DNA from: Phallusia fumigata
Taxonomy: Eukaryota > Chordata > Ascidiacea > Phlebobranchia > Ascidiidae
Assembly: GCA_008931825.1 (NCBI GenBank)
Contig: QXVZ01024836.1
Span: 1,358 to 29,342 of the forward strand
Direction: 5' to 3'
Length of the DNA stretch: 27,985 bases
The notes beneath the pieces are model-generated. The model saw only the letters and a program-made list of their open reading frames with translations, was not told the origin of the DNA and ran no database searches. The translations under genes were made by a program, and so were the position numbers. Shown piece after piece: positions 1 through 10,263 of the stretch (the first letter of the stretch is position 1; each line of letters starts with the position of its first letter).

Positions 1-417
1 CATTGCGCAAATGCACAAGTACTTAAGTACGTCATTGCGTTATTACACAAGTACGTGAATACGTTATTGGGTAAATGCACGAATATGCGAGTACTTCATT
101 GCGCAAATGCAAACCTACTAAGTACGTCATTGCATGAATGCACAAGTGCAAGAGTTCTTCTTTGCGCAAATACACAAATAATTTACGTCATTGCGTAAGT
201 GCACAAATACGTGAGCATGTAAATGCATAAATGCACAAATGCGCGATTACGTCAATGCATAAATGCACAAGTACTTAAGTACGTCATTGCGTAAGTGCAC
301 AAGTACGTGAGTACGTCATTGCATAAATGTACAAATGCGCGAATACGTCGTTGATTTAATGCACATGTGCGTTCGCACGTCGTTGCGTAAGTGCACAAGT
401 ACGTGTGTACTTCACTG

Positions 418-896
418 CATTAAATAGAAAGTGGTTGGTGGATGGAAAGTCTTCAAACTACGTCTGTCGCTTTTGTTTGGTGAGATTTTGTCTGTACAAA
501 GGTGAAGCCAGCTGCAGTTTTGTTCGCTTCAGGATGGAATTGTTATTTTCACTCAACTGTTTTCAACTAAGGCAAAGCGAGGTTAACACCTGTTTTGTTT
601 TGGAAAGTTGTCACAGTGGCAAAGTTTCCGCATGCAGTTGAGAGCGATTATCTTTTGAGGAAGAAATAAACTAAAAAGTAGACAAAATAATTTATTTCAA
701 ATAAACATTTCATCTATAACAAAAGTTGTATTCGCCTATATCTGCTTTTCAATGTCAGATTGGTTAAGTTCTGTGATCACCAATTATCACAAACGATAAC
801 AGATTATAACAGTTTGTCACAAACGAAGGCAGACTGTAACAGTTTTACATTTAACACAAAAGCAATAACCCTTTAGGTTTATTAACTAAACCGACA
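418..896. repeat. Satellite interruption E1 (dispersed segment)
   Basis: Non-satellite sequence inside the 32-bp array. About 421-640 matches 1541-1705: both carry GTGGTTGG, an ACAAAGGTGAA stretch, TTGTTCGCTTCAGGA and a GAGGTTAA end, with scattered substitutions. The rest (640-896) is AT-rich and contains several short TATAACAGTTT/TCACAAACGA-type repeats. No coding signal is convincing. It may be an old mobile-element fragment or part of a higher-order satellite unit. Confidence 0.6.
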
Positions 897-1285
897 CAAG
901 TACGTGAGTACGTCATTGCATAAATTTACAAATGCATGGATACGTCATTGCATAAAAGTACAAATGCTTGGTTACGTCATTGCTTGAACGCACAAGTGCG
1001 CGAGTACGTCATTGAATTATTTCCGATTAACGTGATTACGTCATATCATGATTTCACAAATCCGCGAGTATGTCAATGTGTACACGTGCGCGAGTTCATC
1101 ATTGCGCAAATGCACAAGTACTTAAGTATGTCAATGCGTAAATGTACAAATCTGCGAATACGTCAATGCGTGAATGCACAAGTCTGTGAGTACGTCATTG
1201 CGTAAATGTACAAATGAGCGAGTACGTCATTACGCAAATACACAAGTACTTAAGTACGTTATTGCGTAAGTGCACAAGTACGTGA

Positions 1286-1714
1286 TTAAAGAACACTATT
1301 ACGTCACCTGATGACGACATCACATATATTGACATTGTTATCGGTCGAGTGACGTCGTCACAAACTTGTTACTTATTTGCTCTCGCCACATCTATGATTA
1401 TCAGTAATACCAATGATTGCAGTTTAACACTTTTTATCAGCGCTGTGGATTGTACAAGTCGGCGTCTGTAGACGTCCAGCTGTTTCGCAATTTTTCCTTA
1501 TACACTCAGCAACCTGATATCAGTTAACTTAATACAATTCAATAGAACGTAGTGGTTGGAGGATCGGAAGACGAACTACATCTGTCGCATTTGTTCGGTG
1601 AGTTGTTGTCTGAACAAAGGTGAACACAGCTGGAGTCTTGTTCGCTTCAGGACAGAATTGTTGTTTTCACTAAACTGTCACATCTAAGACAAACCGAGGT
1701 TAATCGTAATTTGT
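1286..1714. repeat. Satellite interruption E2 (dispersed segment)
   Basis: The longest of three related insertions in the satellite. Its middle (about 1440-1560) matches 2140-2255, sharing GTACAAGTCGGCGTCTGTAG-type sequence, a TACACTCAGC box and ACAATTCAAT. Its right part matches E1. E1 and E3 therefore look like partial copies of the segment represented here. No terminal repeats or gene could be recognised. Confidence 0.6.
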
Positions 1715-2065
1715 ACGTGATTTGTAAGAAAGTCAATGCGTGATTCCGTCATTGCGTTAACGCACAAATCGTGAGTATGTCATTGCAAAAATGCACAATT
1801 GCGCGAGTACGTCGTTGCGGAAATGCACAAGTACGTGAGTACGTCATTGTGTAAATGCACAAGTACGTGAGTACGTCATTGCGTAAATACACAATTACGT
1901 GATTACGTCATTGCATGAATGCACAAGTGTGCGAGTACGTCATTGCGCAAATGCACTATTTCTTAAGTACGTCGTTGCGTAAGTGATTATTACGTGAGTA
2001 CGTCATTGTAAGTGCAAAAGTACTGAGGTACGTCATTGCATGAATGCAGAAACGAGCGAGTATGA

Positions 2066-2258
2066 CCAGCCTAATGTGGTGACGTAGGTTCTGGAAATTG
2101 CCCGGCGCGTAGGTTTTTCAAACAATGCGACGGGCCGATGTAGCTTGTACAAGTCGACGTCTGTAGACGTCCTGATGTCTGGTAATTTCTCTGCATACAC
2201 TCAGCTACCTGATATCAGGTAACTAAATACAATTCAATGGAACGTAGTGGTTGGTGGA
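2066..2258. repeat. Satellite interruption E3, truncated at a single N (2259)
   Basis: This segment matches the E2 middle part, but the match stops at GTGGTTGGTGG just before N at 2259. The sequence then changes directly to 32-bp satellite. In E2 the equivalent element continues for another 150 bp or so. The abrupt switch at one N suggests an assembly join rather than a natural end. Confidence 0.6.
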
Positions 2259-3115
2259 NAGTAAGTGAGTACGTCATTGCGTTATTACACAAGTACGTGA
2301 TTACGTCATTGCATGATTGCACAAATCCGCGATTACGTCAATGCGAAAATGCACAAGGATGTGATTTCGTTTCTGCGCAAATGCACATGTACACGAATAC
2401 GTCAATGCAAAAATGCCCAAATTTGCGAGTACGTGAAAGCGCAGATGCACAAATGTGCGCGTCCATCAATGCGAAAATGCACAAGTACGTGAGTACGTCA
2501 TTGCATAAATGTACAAATGCGCAGAAATGTCATTGCTTGAATGGAAAAGTTCGAGTGTACGTCATTGTGTAATTGCACATGTACGTGAGTACTTCATTGC
2601 ACAAATCCGCGAGTATGTCAATGTGTGCAAGTGCCGAGTTCCCTATTGCGAAAATACACAAGTACTGAAGTACGTCTTTGCCTTAATACACAAATTTCTG
2701 TTTACGTCAGTGCATGTTTGCACAAATGTGCGCGTACGTCAATGCTTGAATGCGCAAGTACTTAAGTCATTGCGTAAGTGCACAAGTACGTGAGTTCGTT
2801 ATTGCATAAATGTACAAATTCGTGGATACGTCATTGCGCAAACGCACAAGTACATGAGAACGTCACTGCATGAATGCGCTAGTGCGAGAGTTCCTCATTG
2901 CGCAAATACACAAGTACTTAAGTATGTCATTGCGTAAGTACACAAGTGCGCGAGTACGTCATTGCGCATATGCTCAAGTACTTATGTACGTCATTTTGTT
3001 ATTGCACAAGTACGTGATTGCGTCATTGCAGGAATGCACAAATGCGCGAGCACGTCAATGCTTGAATGCACAAGTATTTAAGTACGTCATTGCGTTATTG
3101 CCGAAGTACGTGATT

Positions 3116-4033
3116 AAATTTTCCAGATTTCGAATTTCTTTTCCAGCTGATGGGTAAAACCAACAGGATACTTGGGCCGGACGAAGCTATAAAACACGAC
3201 ACTGACACAACAGCACAAAAACAGCTTCCTCTGAAATTTTGTTTTGTGCAACACGAAAGAGCCCAACACAAGACTAAGTCATACTACAAAAGTAGTCATG
3301 TTGCACCAAACCACTTGAATACACGTCACTTCACATAACTAGTTGCAGCCAAATTTATGCAAACATTTAGAAATTATCGCTTGTTTCGGTCTTTTTCGGG
3401 GCTCAAAGCTTACATGGAAGTCAAATTAAATCAAATGTTATGCAACTGTAGATAAAATTATTCTGTTCCCATGGCCGTAAACGCTTTCTGAACTTTTTTA
3501 ATTTTTTTGGCCCGTTTTGATTCGGACGTAGCTCTTAACTGAATTGACCCTGTTTCGTCACCGTATGTTGATTACTGTGTTGTGATTGGCTGTTCGTTTT
3601 GAATAACTCCGATGTGACAACCAATAGTAGGAGCGCATTTTACATTTAACTCCAAAATATCCCGAGTTTATGAAAACTCACTGAATACTTAACGCGCCAG
3701 AAAAACCTGTTTGCAGAAAAAGTAAAAAAAGCTTTACATAGCGTCTTTTCTCTAGTTGATTTGTGTTTCTCTCAGATTTCTAATCACACTCTAGTGCATT
3801 GCTTTTGATGTCTCGTTTCTGTTTAAATAACAGAACAAACTGAAATGCACTCCATTGTGTGGATTCTGTCCTGTATCAGGAGCTTTGTGTATTAACTAGT
3901 CTTAACCATTTATTAAACATTTCTTAAATTTCAAAAGCTTTTAACAATATTTTGTTTTATTATTTGATTTACAGTAAAAGTTAGAAACTTTCCAACCTTC
4001 AATTGACCTGTAAGGTTTACCACATGTTTAACC
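3116..4033. other. Gene-free region upstream of the ZU5 gene
   Basis: No convincing coding exon or repeat unit is visible here. The small open frame at 3150-3338 has no splice or family support. The stretch probably holds the promoter and 5' UTR of the gene whose first coding ATG is at 4034; see the CCAAT boxes at 3585-3625. A TGA in the frame of that ATG lies just upstream (around 4005), so the coding frame does not extend left without splicing. Confidence 0.6.
3585..3625. promoter_or_regulatory. Pair of opposed CCAAT boxes, candidate promoter of the ZU5 gene
   Basis: An inverted CCAAT (ATTGG, 3585-3589) and a direct CCAAT (3621-3625) lie 36 bp apart, about 410-450 bp upstream of the first coding ATG. 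Paired CCAAT boxes are typical NF-Y sites in animal promoters. No TATA box could be assigned, and the use of these sites is inference. Confidence 0.35.
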
Positions 4034-6537
4034 ATGGTTGAAACGTATGCACAGTATAAAATACCACAGGCACAGAGTGTTACTGAAATGGTAAGTATTG
4101 ACCAATATTTTTTTAGGCTGGGTCACATTGCTCACTTGTGCAAGAATTCTGAATATAGGAATACGTTCTGGGTACAACTAGGGGCTCCTCGAAAAGGCCT
4201 AAAATTAACAAAGCCTTTTTATGCTTTCATTTTTATTAAATTTAGTTGTGAAAATTAACCTGACCGCGTACTCATTTATACCAGTTGGATTTTGAATGTG
4301 GGAATATTGTTTGCATCCATAATTGAAAATGTTAAAAATATTGGGAGACGCTGGGAAAGAGCAAGTTCCAAAACACATGTTTATAAAATTCATCATTGGT
4401 GAAGCAAGTTACGTGTTGAACTACTTTTAGGTTTCAAGCTCGAAAGAAACGTTGTTTGAACTAGGAGTTTGTAAAGTTTTTATTCCGGTACAAGCAGAAG
4501 GAGAAAATATTCCAGTCACAATAACCCTGCTGAACGAACATGACTATGACGGAGTAAGTAGAAAAGCGCTTTAGACCGCACTCGTCATGTTGAGTGACTT
4601 TTGCTTTATACTTTGGCTCTAATTGTACAAACTGCACAACAATGAGACTGTTTCTACCGTCCATTATTGTGATTTCAATGTTAGAATAACACGTGTAAAA
4701 TCTTTTTGAACAGCTATTTAGTCAGTAAAACAGTGATCAGTTAAGTTAATATTAGTCAAATTAAATAGTCACGTTTTGTATCGTTAAAAAAACTTTCAGG
4801 TATTCCCTGAATGTCCATTACACACAGTTTTGGAGCACAAGTCACTATGTTTATATGTTTATAGATAAGTACAAAAAGTTTTGTTTGGTATTTAATTTCA
4901 GATCACTTCTCGTGATTGCAATGAACCCTTTATTGGAAGACTGACACCTGTGTTGAAATGTGAACCAAAAAATTTAAAATTCCAGGATGAAATTTGTGTA
5001 AAACTACCGACATGTTTTCGAAACACTGGCAACTCACCTATTGACGTTTTGGTTTGTTACCTTGGCGTTTGTATGAATATAAAACTGTACGAGTTTATAA
5101 ATTTAATTTCATGTAACTTTTCGTTTTTAAAGCTTCGCCATCAAGTAAACAATGAATGGGAAACTATTGGTCAAAGAAAAATGGATGCAAACACCAGTTG
5201 CTTTACTTTTTACCCATACAAATTGAATACGTAAGTAATTTGCTTTTTAATGAAATGAACCATTTTGATGACACTTCATTTCAGGTTCGACATTGTTATG
5301 GAGGACGAAGCTTTGTTTTACAGGCTTTAAAGGGAAAAATATTTAAAAATAACATTTGCTGATCAAATAAAGTCCACAAATTTAAAGGGTTGTATAATAG
5401 TTTCAGACAATCTTATCTCTGCGACACAACCTACACTTGACAAAGTTGCTTTCGAAAACAAGTTCCTGTTAAGGTAAGTGGATAACAATTACAAGTAGAT
5501 GGGCATTTGATTTGTTTTTTCCCCCCCTTTTTTCTTGGGATTCGAAGCCGGGGCGATTCCGATTCTAAATGCTGATCCGGAGTTTTCATGGCTCCCCTTT
5601 CCAAATTAGGTAACACGTATTGTTGTCACTCTATTTGTTTTCAGTTTTTCCCCTTTATATTTTTGGTAGTTTTTTTCTACCGTACAGTTTTGTATTTCTT
5701 AGAACCCTTTAGTAGTTATACTTTCAAACAATGTCCCAAATAATAAGCTTTAATATTTTGGTTGGGGACTTGAGGTGTATCAATTGCATGGTTTAACCAC
5801 AGCAGTGATCCTATTTGACCCCTAAAATGGCTCAAAGTCCTAAAATATGCAAATTAAATGACATTTTGACAGTTTGTTTGCTTTGTTTGACTCTAAAGCC
5901 CCAGCTGTTAAACCTCGAAATGACTAAACATTGTCCGAAGTGGATAAATCTCAGACTGTTTGTAAAACGTGCCTTTATGACACAAGTGTTTAAAATTTCA
6001 AATTTCGAGGTTTATTGCAGTGGAATTAACTCGTCAGTGGTAAATGTTATGGCGTAAAAATAACCAATTTATTAAGCCTGTGGTAATGTTTTGCGGTTGT
6101 TTATCAGCCGAGCGCTATTGTTGGTATATGTAACAAATGTAGAAAATGCTAACCAACCGTACAGGGTTGAACTTGCATAAAATTTTGATGGCCTTAGAAA
6201 ACTCTCCTTAATCCCTCTCGATATAATGTGGTCTGTTTTTTCATGTTTTCAGTAAAGTTAGTAAATTTACGCAGGTTTTTTCAATTTTTTTGTATTATTA
6301 TCAGCCGCAGACAAAACGACGTGGTATTATCAATCAAAGGACCGAGTTATGTTACAATTAATCCAAAAGAATTCGTCTTGATTGACCTATGGGGTAAAAC
6401 AAAAATTGAAAAATCATTTAACATTAAGATGGAAAGAAACTCTGCGACTGACCACGAGTTTCAGATTTCCGCAAAATCAATTTTCGATGAAAATATTTTA
6501 CTCCACAACTTGGTGATTACAAAACAAAATCTACCTG
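4034..6537 (+). pseudogene. ZU5-UPA module 1 with an in-frame stop in the UPA exon
   Basis: The first six exons encode about 283 codons. ZU5 spans exons 2-4 (FIPV beta strand, RLTPVLKCEP, LPTCFRN). UPA spans exons 5-6 (a CIIVSDN strand, ending near ITKQNLP). Start choice: ATG 4034 follows AACC and is the first ATG after an in-frame TGA. Exon 5 (5285-5473) keeps the same frame over all 189 bp and aligns with the 192-bp module 2 exon, but its 15th whole codon is TAA. Translation would stop after FDIVMEDEALFYRL, giving about 157 residues with only ZU5. The flanking frame and splice sites are intact, so the stop is recent, polymorphic or a base error. I cannot tell whether the gene is functional. 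Confidence 0.7.
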
Positions 6538-9500
6538 GTATGTATTTGTATTGTTAGCGAAATGCACATTTGAAAGTATAAAACTACGACTGTAAATATT
6601 TATTTTTCTTTCTACTTGAGTTTCGTGCACTTGGCATGAGATGTTTTGTGGTTTTTAAAGAAGTCTTTTAAAGCTGGCCACGTAGTTTCGTCTCGAAAAG
6701 TTTCGTGTGTATGTTTTGAAACTTATTAACATTGTGCAGACGCAGCTTCGCTACAGACAGCTGGAAAGAATGTATTGTCCAATATAGAACGGGTAAGCGT
6801 AAGCTATTTTTAAAAGTTTAATTGAAGGTTGTCATTCTAAACTTATCTTTTTGTGTGGACCGAGAAAATTTCTTGCAAATCTTGATTTCGTACCACATGC
6901 AATAAATATTTTCTGCTCATAACTCAGAGGTTTTTGAAACAGCTAAACTTGGTTCAATACGATTCGGATGAATCCTCTGGTTATGATTCGTCCACGTCAT
7001 CTCAAAAAGGAAGACGTGACGAGCGCCAGGTGACCAGAATGAAATCAAATCCAACGCAGGTTTGCCCATTCTGTTTGAATTGCAAGCAGTTATAACATCA
7101 ACAATCTTTATCAACTTGCTCGAATGTTTGTTAACATAGCCCAACATTGGTTTGACCTTGGGCTCCTATTTGACATCATCAGTGGCGGATGTTTTAAGCG
7201 AGGAATCTCCAACTCCAGGTGATGATTCCGCGCCTATGAGTCCCGTCGTCCCCCAGCTGACCACAATGAACGCAGAACCTGAAGAAGTTGTCAAGTCTTT
7301 TAAATTCAATCAACTACTAGTAAAGCAATAAAAGTCACTATTTTTCTCTTTTTGTCATCCCCTTACGATTTTGTCATCCCCTTACGAACAGGAATACCAT
7401 TGCATCGACACGACTTCCCAAACTGTTGGTACAAATGGAGGAACGTTAACAGTTGGTGGTTGTCTGGTAAAGATTCCTGAAGGTGCTTGTGATAGGGAGG
7501 TGGAAATTTCAATCACTTCATACTATGGATATGGAAAGATGACGGTAAAAAATATTTGCTTTTTCTAATAGGCTTTAGAAGTTTACATTATAACTTAAAA
7601 CAATTGTTGGTTTAAAAAAAACGAAAAGTGAAGTTTTGTCTTCAAAATACATTTATATCCTTGATAATGCGTAGTGTAATTTTCATTCTAAAGATGCCAA
7701 ACGCTGACNGTGGTTGTCTGGTAAAGATTCCTGAAGGTGCTTGTGATAGGGAGGTGAAAATTTCAATCACTTCATACTATGGATATGGAAAGATGACGGT
7801 AAAAAATATTTGCTTTTTCTAATAGGCTTTAGAAGTTTACATTATAACTTAAAACAATTGTTGGTTTAAAAAAAACGAAAAGTGAAGTTTTGTCTTCAAA
7901 ATACATTTATATCCTTGATAATGCGTAGTGTAATTTTCATTCTAAAGATGCCAAACGCTGACCCGGGAAATGATTTCGTCAGACGACTCACTCCACTGTT
8001 AAAATGTGATCCAGAGGGCCTCGAATTTCAAAAGCCCATAGAAATCACACTACCAACCTGTTATCGAAATGTCGGAGAATATCCTGTTTCTGTCACAGTA
8101 AGTAGATCGGTTTTATACAACCGAGGCCAAAGCGGTGACGAAGACAACCGGCGAAGGGGCGCGCCCTTCGATTGGTATTAAAGGCTTTTATTCCAGGCGG
8201 TAACCTAATAGCGTTGGGTATATCGCAAAGTAGCAGAGTGCATATAAGCAACTTTATTCAATTGCATTCTTAGTAAAACACTTACGTTGCTGTCATATTA
8301 GGTAAGTCCTTTTTGCGCAGTCGTGTTCAACCCAAAAAGGAAAACCGCGTAACGCACAGAAAGTGATTAAAGGCTGATTCACACCAGATGTGTTTAACGG
8401 TCGCGGTACGGTTTTTTGATCTCGCGGCAAGCAGCGGGGCATTTACACCAGCCGCAAGCCGTTAAACGCATCTGGTGTGAATCAGCCTTAATAAATTTCA
8501 CGACAGACGCAGCCCGGCGGTTAATATTAGTCCAGCTAATTTTTCTTCACTTGTTCTTATATTCTGTTTAGTTTTTTTGTTTTAAATAAAACTTGCTATG
8601 CCCTATTAACCTCGCTGTCAATTAGCGAAAACATGTGTGTGTGTGTCGACATGTACGTATGTGTTTACAGAAAACCTATGTGATCAAATGCCAGATAAAG
8701 TACGAATCATACTTAACGCACTTTATCCGAAATTCATTGTTAATGGTGCACGTGGAAAGTATAATTTAAAGGGTCGGATTGTATGTGGAAAGGCAATATA
8801 GAGAAAGCCCTTCTTAGTCTGTCTACTCAAAGGACATATCATACGTTACAAATGTGTGTCTGTTTAGAACATCTGTTGCACGTAGGCAAGAACTGATTTG
8901 GGAAAAACACTGCTTTCACAATTGTTGTCCATCTAATGAAAAATCTATTTTGCTACAGATTCGCCACGAAAAAGAAGATTCCGATTGGGAATCTCCCGAA
9001 GTTCTGAAAGAATGTTCAATGATCCAAAATACGCGATCATTTTCCTTTGAGACGAGCCACTTCAGCTGGTAAGTCTTTGCACTGTTAAACATTCGGCACA
9101 GGGATATTTGTGTTGCTCATAAAACTTTTTGCGTTCAGGTTCGACGTGATCTGCACTTTTGGGAAGTTTCTTGGTTTAATGAAAGAGACAGCAATCATTT
9201 TTGCGGTTCCTGTTTATGAGGAAGTAATCGTCTCACAAATTGTCGCACATGTGGTGATTTGTGACAACATTGAATTAACAAAAGCTTTCAAAGATCTCAA
9301 CACAGTTTTGGAGATGATTATTTTGCTCAGGTACCTTGTCAAAGGCAAAATCGCACATTGCAAATGTTTGTAGACCCGTATTTCTAAACATGAAGTAAAT
9401 TTTTTTACTAAAACTGGTATACTTTACTGAAGGAAAAATGCAAAAGAAGGTCGCAATTAAACTACAATTAAACTGCTAAAATGTTAAACCTAAAATACCA

Positions 9501-10263
9501 CTTAATGTATTTCTTGTGCCGCCACCTTGTGGTCAGTCAAGTTAGAATTTGTGTGTGTGCGTTTTTTTTTTGGGTGGGGGGGGGGGGTAAATCTGATAAA
9601 GCAATCTAGTATCTAAAAATCTAGATAAGATATGGGAAAAAAGGTCAAACGTACTGTTGTAGGATGATAAAAAATATTGTAATGTAAGTTTAAAAGTGTC
9701 GTCTTATTTCAAACCATACACAAAAACCAAGAACGTGAGATCCTGATCAAAGTAAGTGCTGACGATACAGAAGTGGATCCTCCCGAACAGTTTGTTGAGC
9801 AGAAAAGTATCAGAGATTCTTGGCAATTTATCTTGTCAAGGCCTGAAGAAGAAAACTGGAAGCAAGGGATCAAGAAAGTTAACATGGAACTCAACTTTGC
9901 CTTTCCTTGTCGAAGGGATATCAAGAAACAAATCTTTGTGGAGAAACGCCATCTCAGTAAGTCGTCAGAGTTTGCTTGCCAGACCTAAATTCTCAAACTG
10001 CTCTCAAAAGACTTTAAAGAGAAAGTGTGCCTCTTGCCAAAAAAATGCAACCCCACATTTACTAATCTACTAATCCCGGGTTAAGATCTCAACATGCGGA
10101 AAATACGGAATGTTATAGGGGAAAGATAATCGTCCAAAACCTATTTAATGGATTTGTGTACAATTGTGCCAATGAGTTAGCTGCCATTTTTTCTTTAGCT
10201 CCTGCAGCTCCTCCTCCGCCGCGTGTCACGAACATAGAGACACAAGAAGTTATTTTTCAATAA
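4034..10263 (+). CDS. Tandem ZU5-UPA domain protein (15 coding exons, UNC5/PIDD/ankyrin-like scaffold)
   Basis: Exons read from sequence: 4034-4090, 4431-4553, 4902-5051, 5133-5230, 5285-5473, 6305-6537, 6740-6792, 6928-7059, 7140-7319, 7392-7544, 7948-8097, 8959-9068, 9139-9330, 9697-9956, 10199-10263. All introns are GT-AG, phases chain throughout, and the sum is 2145 bp (715 codons with stop). The product would carry two ZU5-UPA modules joined by a serine-rich linker. Exons of the two modules correspond one to one with the same phases (150/150 bp, 98/110, 189/192, 233/260), showing internal tandem duplication. In UNC5, PIDD and ankyrins, ZU5-UPA is a beta-rich scaffold or autoinhibitory unit usually followed by a death domain. 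No death domain, membrane segment or signal peptide is visible here. Codon 158 is TAA (5328-5330). The alternative is two adjacent genes, since reading through the 72-bp intron at 7320-7391 gives a stop at 7329. Confidence 0.78.
6740..7319 (+). CDS. Inter-module linker exons (serine- and acid-rich)
   Basis: Exons 6740-6792, 6928-7059 and 7140-7319 encode about 121 residues between the modules. The middle exon holds an acidic serine run (YDSDESSGYDSSTSS) followed by a basic patch (KGRRDERQ). The third exon is rich in Ser, Pro and acidic residues. This composition suggests a flexible, phosphorylatable linker. SSGYDS loosely resembles a phosphodegron but lacks the usual Asp, so I give it little weight. 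Donors at 7060 (GTTTGC) and 7320 (GTAAAG) are weaker than consensus. Confidence 0.6.
7327..7332 (+). terminator. AATAAA overlapping an alternative stop codon
   Basis: If the intron 7320-7391 is retained, the frame ends CAA TAA at 7331, and AATAAA spans 7327-7332. This could end a short transcript carrying only module 1. The intron has a long T/C tract and a matching phase on both sides, so I favour splicing as the main outcome. Confidence 0.3.
7335..7385. repeat. Short tandem repeat of about 19 bp in the 72-bp intron
   Basis: Two copies of a TTTTGTCATCCCCTTACGA unit lie directly before the acceptor AACAG at 7387-7391. They double the pyrimidine tract of this very short intron. Confidence 0.7.
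7392..9956 (+). CDS. ZU5-UPA module 2 exons
   Basis: Exons 7392-7544, 7948-8097, 8959-9068, 9139-9330 and 9697-9956. The first has the classic ZU5 opening GGTLTVGGCLVKIPEGA. It is followed by RRLTPLLKCDPEGLEF and LPTCYRN, then FSFETSHFSW, which marks the ZU5/UPA junction in this family. UPA follows, with IVAHVVICDN and a C-terminal strand ending near KRHLT. The frame is open throughout. The acceptor at 9696 has a weak pyrimidine tract; it is chosen because it keeps phase and matches module 1. The large intron 8098-8958 contains a palindromic MITE. Confidence 0.85.
7456..7962. repeat. 253-bp near-identical direct duplication joined by one N
   Basis: 7456-7708 repeats as 7710-7962, offset 254, with N at 7709 between. 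I noticed one substitution, GAGGTGGAA versus GAGGTGAAA, which changes Glu to Lys in the ZU5 strand. The repeated block runs from inside the ZU5 exon (GTGGTTGTC) through the intron into the first 15 bases of the next exon. The second copy of the exon end (7710-7798) has no acceptor before it and cannot be spliced in. This is what an unmerged overlap of two reads or haplotypes looks like. Confidence 0.9.
8367..8491. mobile_element. Short palindromic MITE in the ZU5 gene intron
   Basis: Terminal inverted repeats of about 30 bp: 8371-8400 begins AGGCTGATTCACACCAGATG and 8459-8488 is its reverse complement with one mismatch. The termini abut TTAA (8367-8370 and 8488-8491), possibly a target-site duplication. 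The 58-bp interior is GC-rich and also partly self-complementary (GCGGCAAG / CCGCAAGCC). No coding capacity. A TTAA target would suggest a piggyBac-like family, which is inference. Confidence 0.75.
9538..9589. repeat. Low-complexity GT / poly-T / poly-G tract
   Basis: A GTGTGTGTGC run is followed by poly-T and then poly-G in the intron before the last UPA exon. Otherwise the intron 9331-9696 shows nothing. Confidence 0.9.
10199..10263 (+). CDS. Last coding exon of the ZU5-UPA gene
   Basis: The acceptor is TTTTTTCTTTAG (ends 10198). With the A left from the previous exon it encodes TPAAPPPPRVTNIETQEVIFQ and then TAA at 10261-10263. The short proline-rich tail stands where relatives often continue into a death domain. 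A further good acceptor (TTATTTCAG) sits before 10356, opening LSDTSASKTNGFVIV; I found no donor that would join it, so an alternative 3' exon is possible but unsupported. Confidence 0.7.

Larger units (their letters stand above)
1..3115. repeat. 32-bp degenerate tandem satellite array (with three interruptions)
   Basis: The unit reads roughly GCACAAGTACGTGAGT followed by ACGTCATTGCGTAAAT. TACGTC recurs at 248, 280 and 312, giving a 32-bp period. Satellite blocks are about 1-417, 897-1285, 1715-2065 and 2260-3115; the first runs off the left edge. Units vary by substitution and small indels (GCGTAA, GCGCAA, GCATAA, GCATGA). Because 32 is not a multiple of 3 and the unit has few stops, it gives spurious open frames with a 32-residue superperiod (for example 936-1205, 2237-2572, 2870-3157). 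These are not genes. No protein-coding or RNA gene is visible in the array. Confidence 0.93.

Noticed and set aside
1-3115. CRISPR array or repeat-protein genes in the 32-bp repeats
   Set aside because: Units are directly adjacent and degenerate with no unique spacers; the genome is eukaryotic. Open frames there result from a stop-poor unit and have no splice or start context.
4205-4664. Minus-strand open frames in the ZU5 gene
   Set aside because: Shadows of introns and exon 2; no motifs and conflict with the well-supported plus-strand exons.
8854-9072. Open frame starting at 8854 as a separate gene
   Set aside because: Only 8959-9068 is a real exon of the ZU5 gene; the upstream part is intron read-through.
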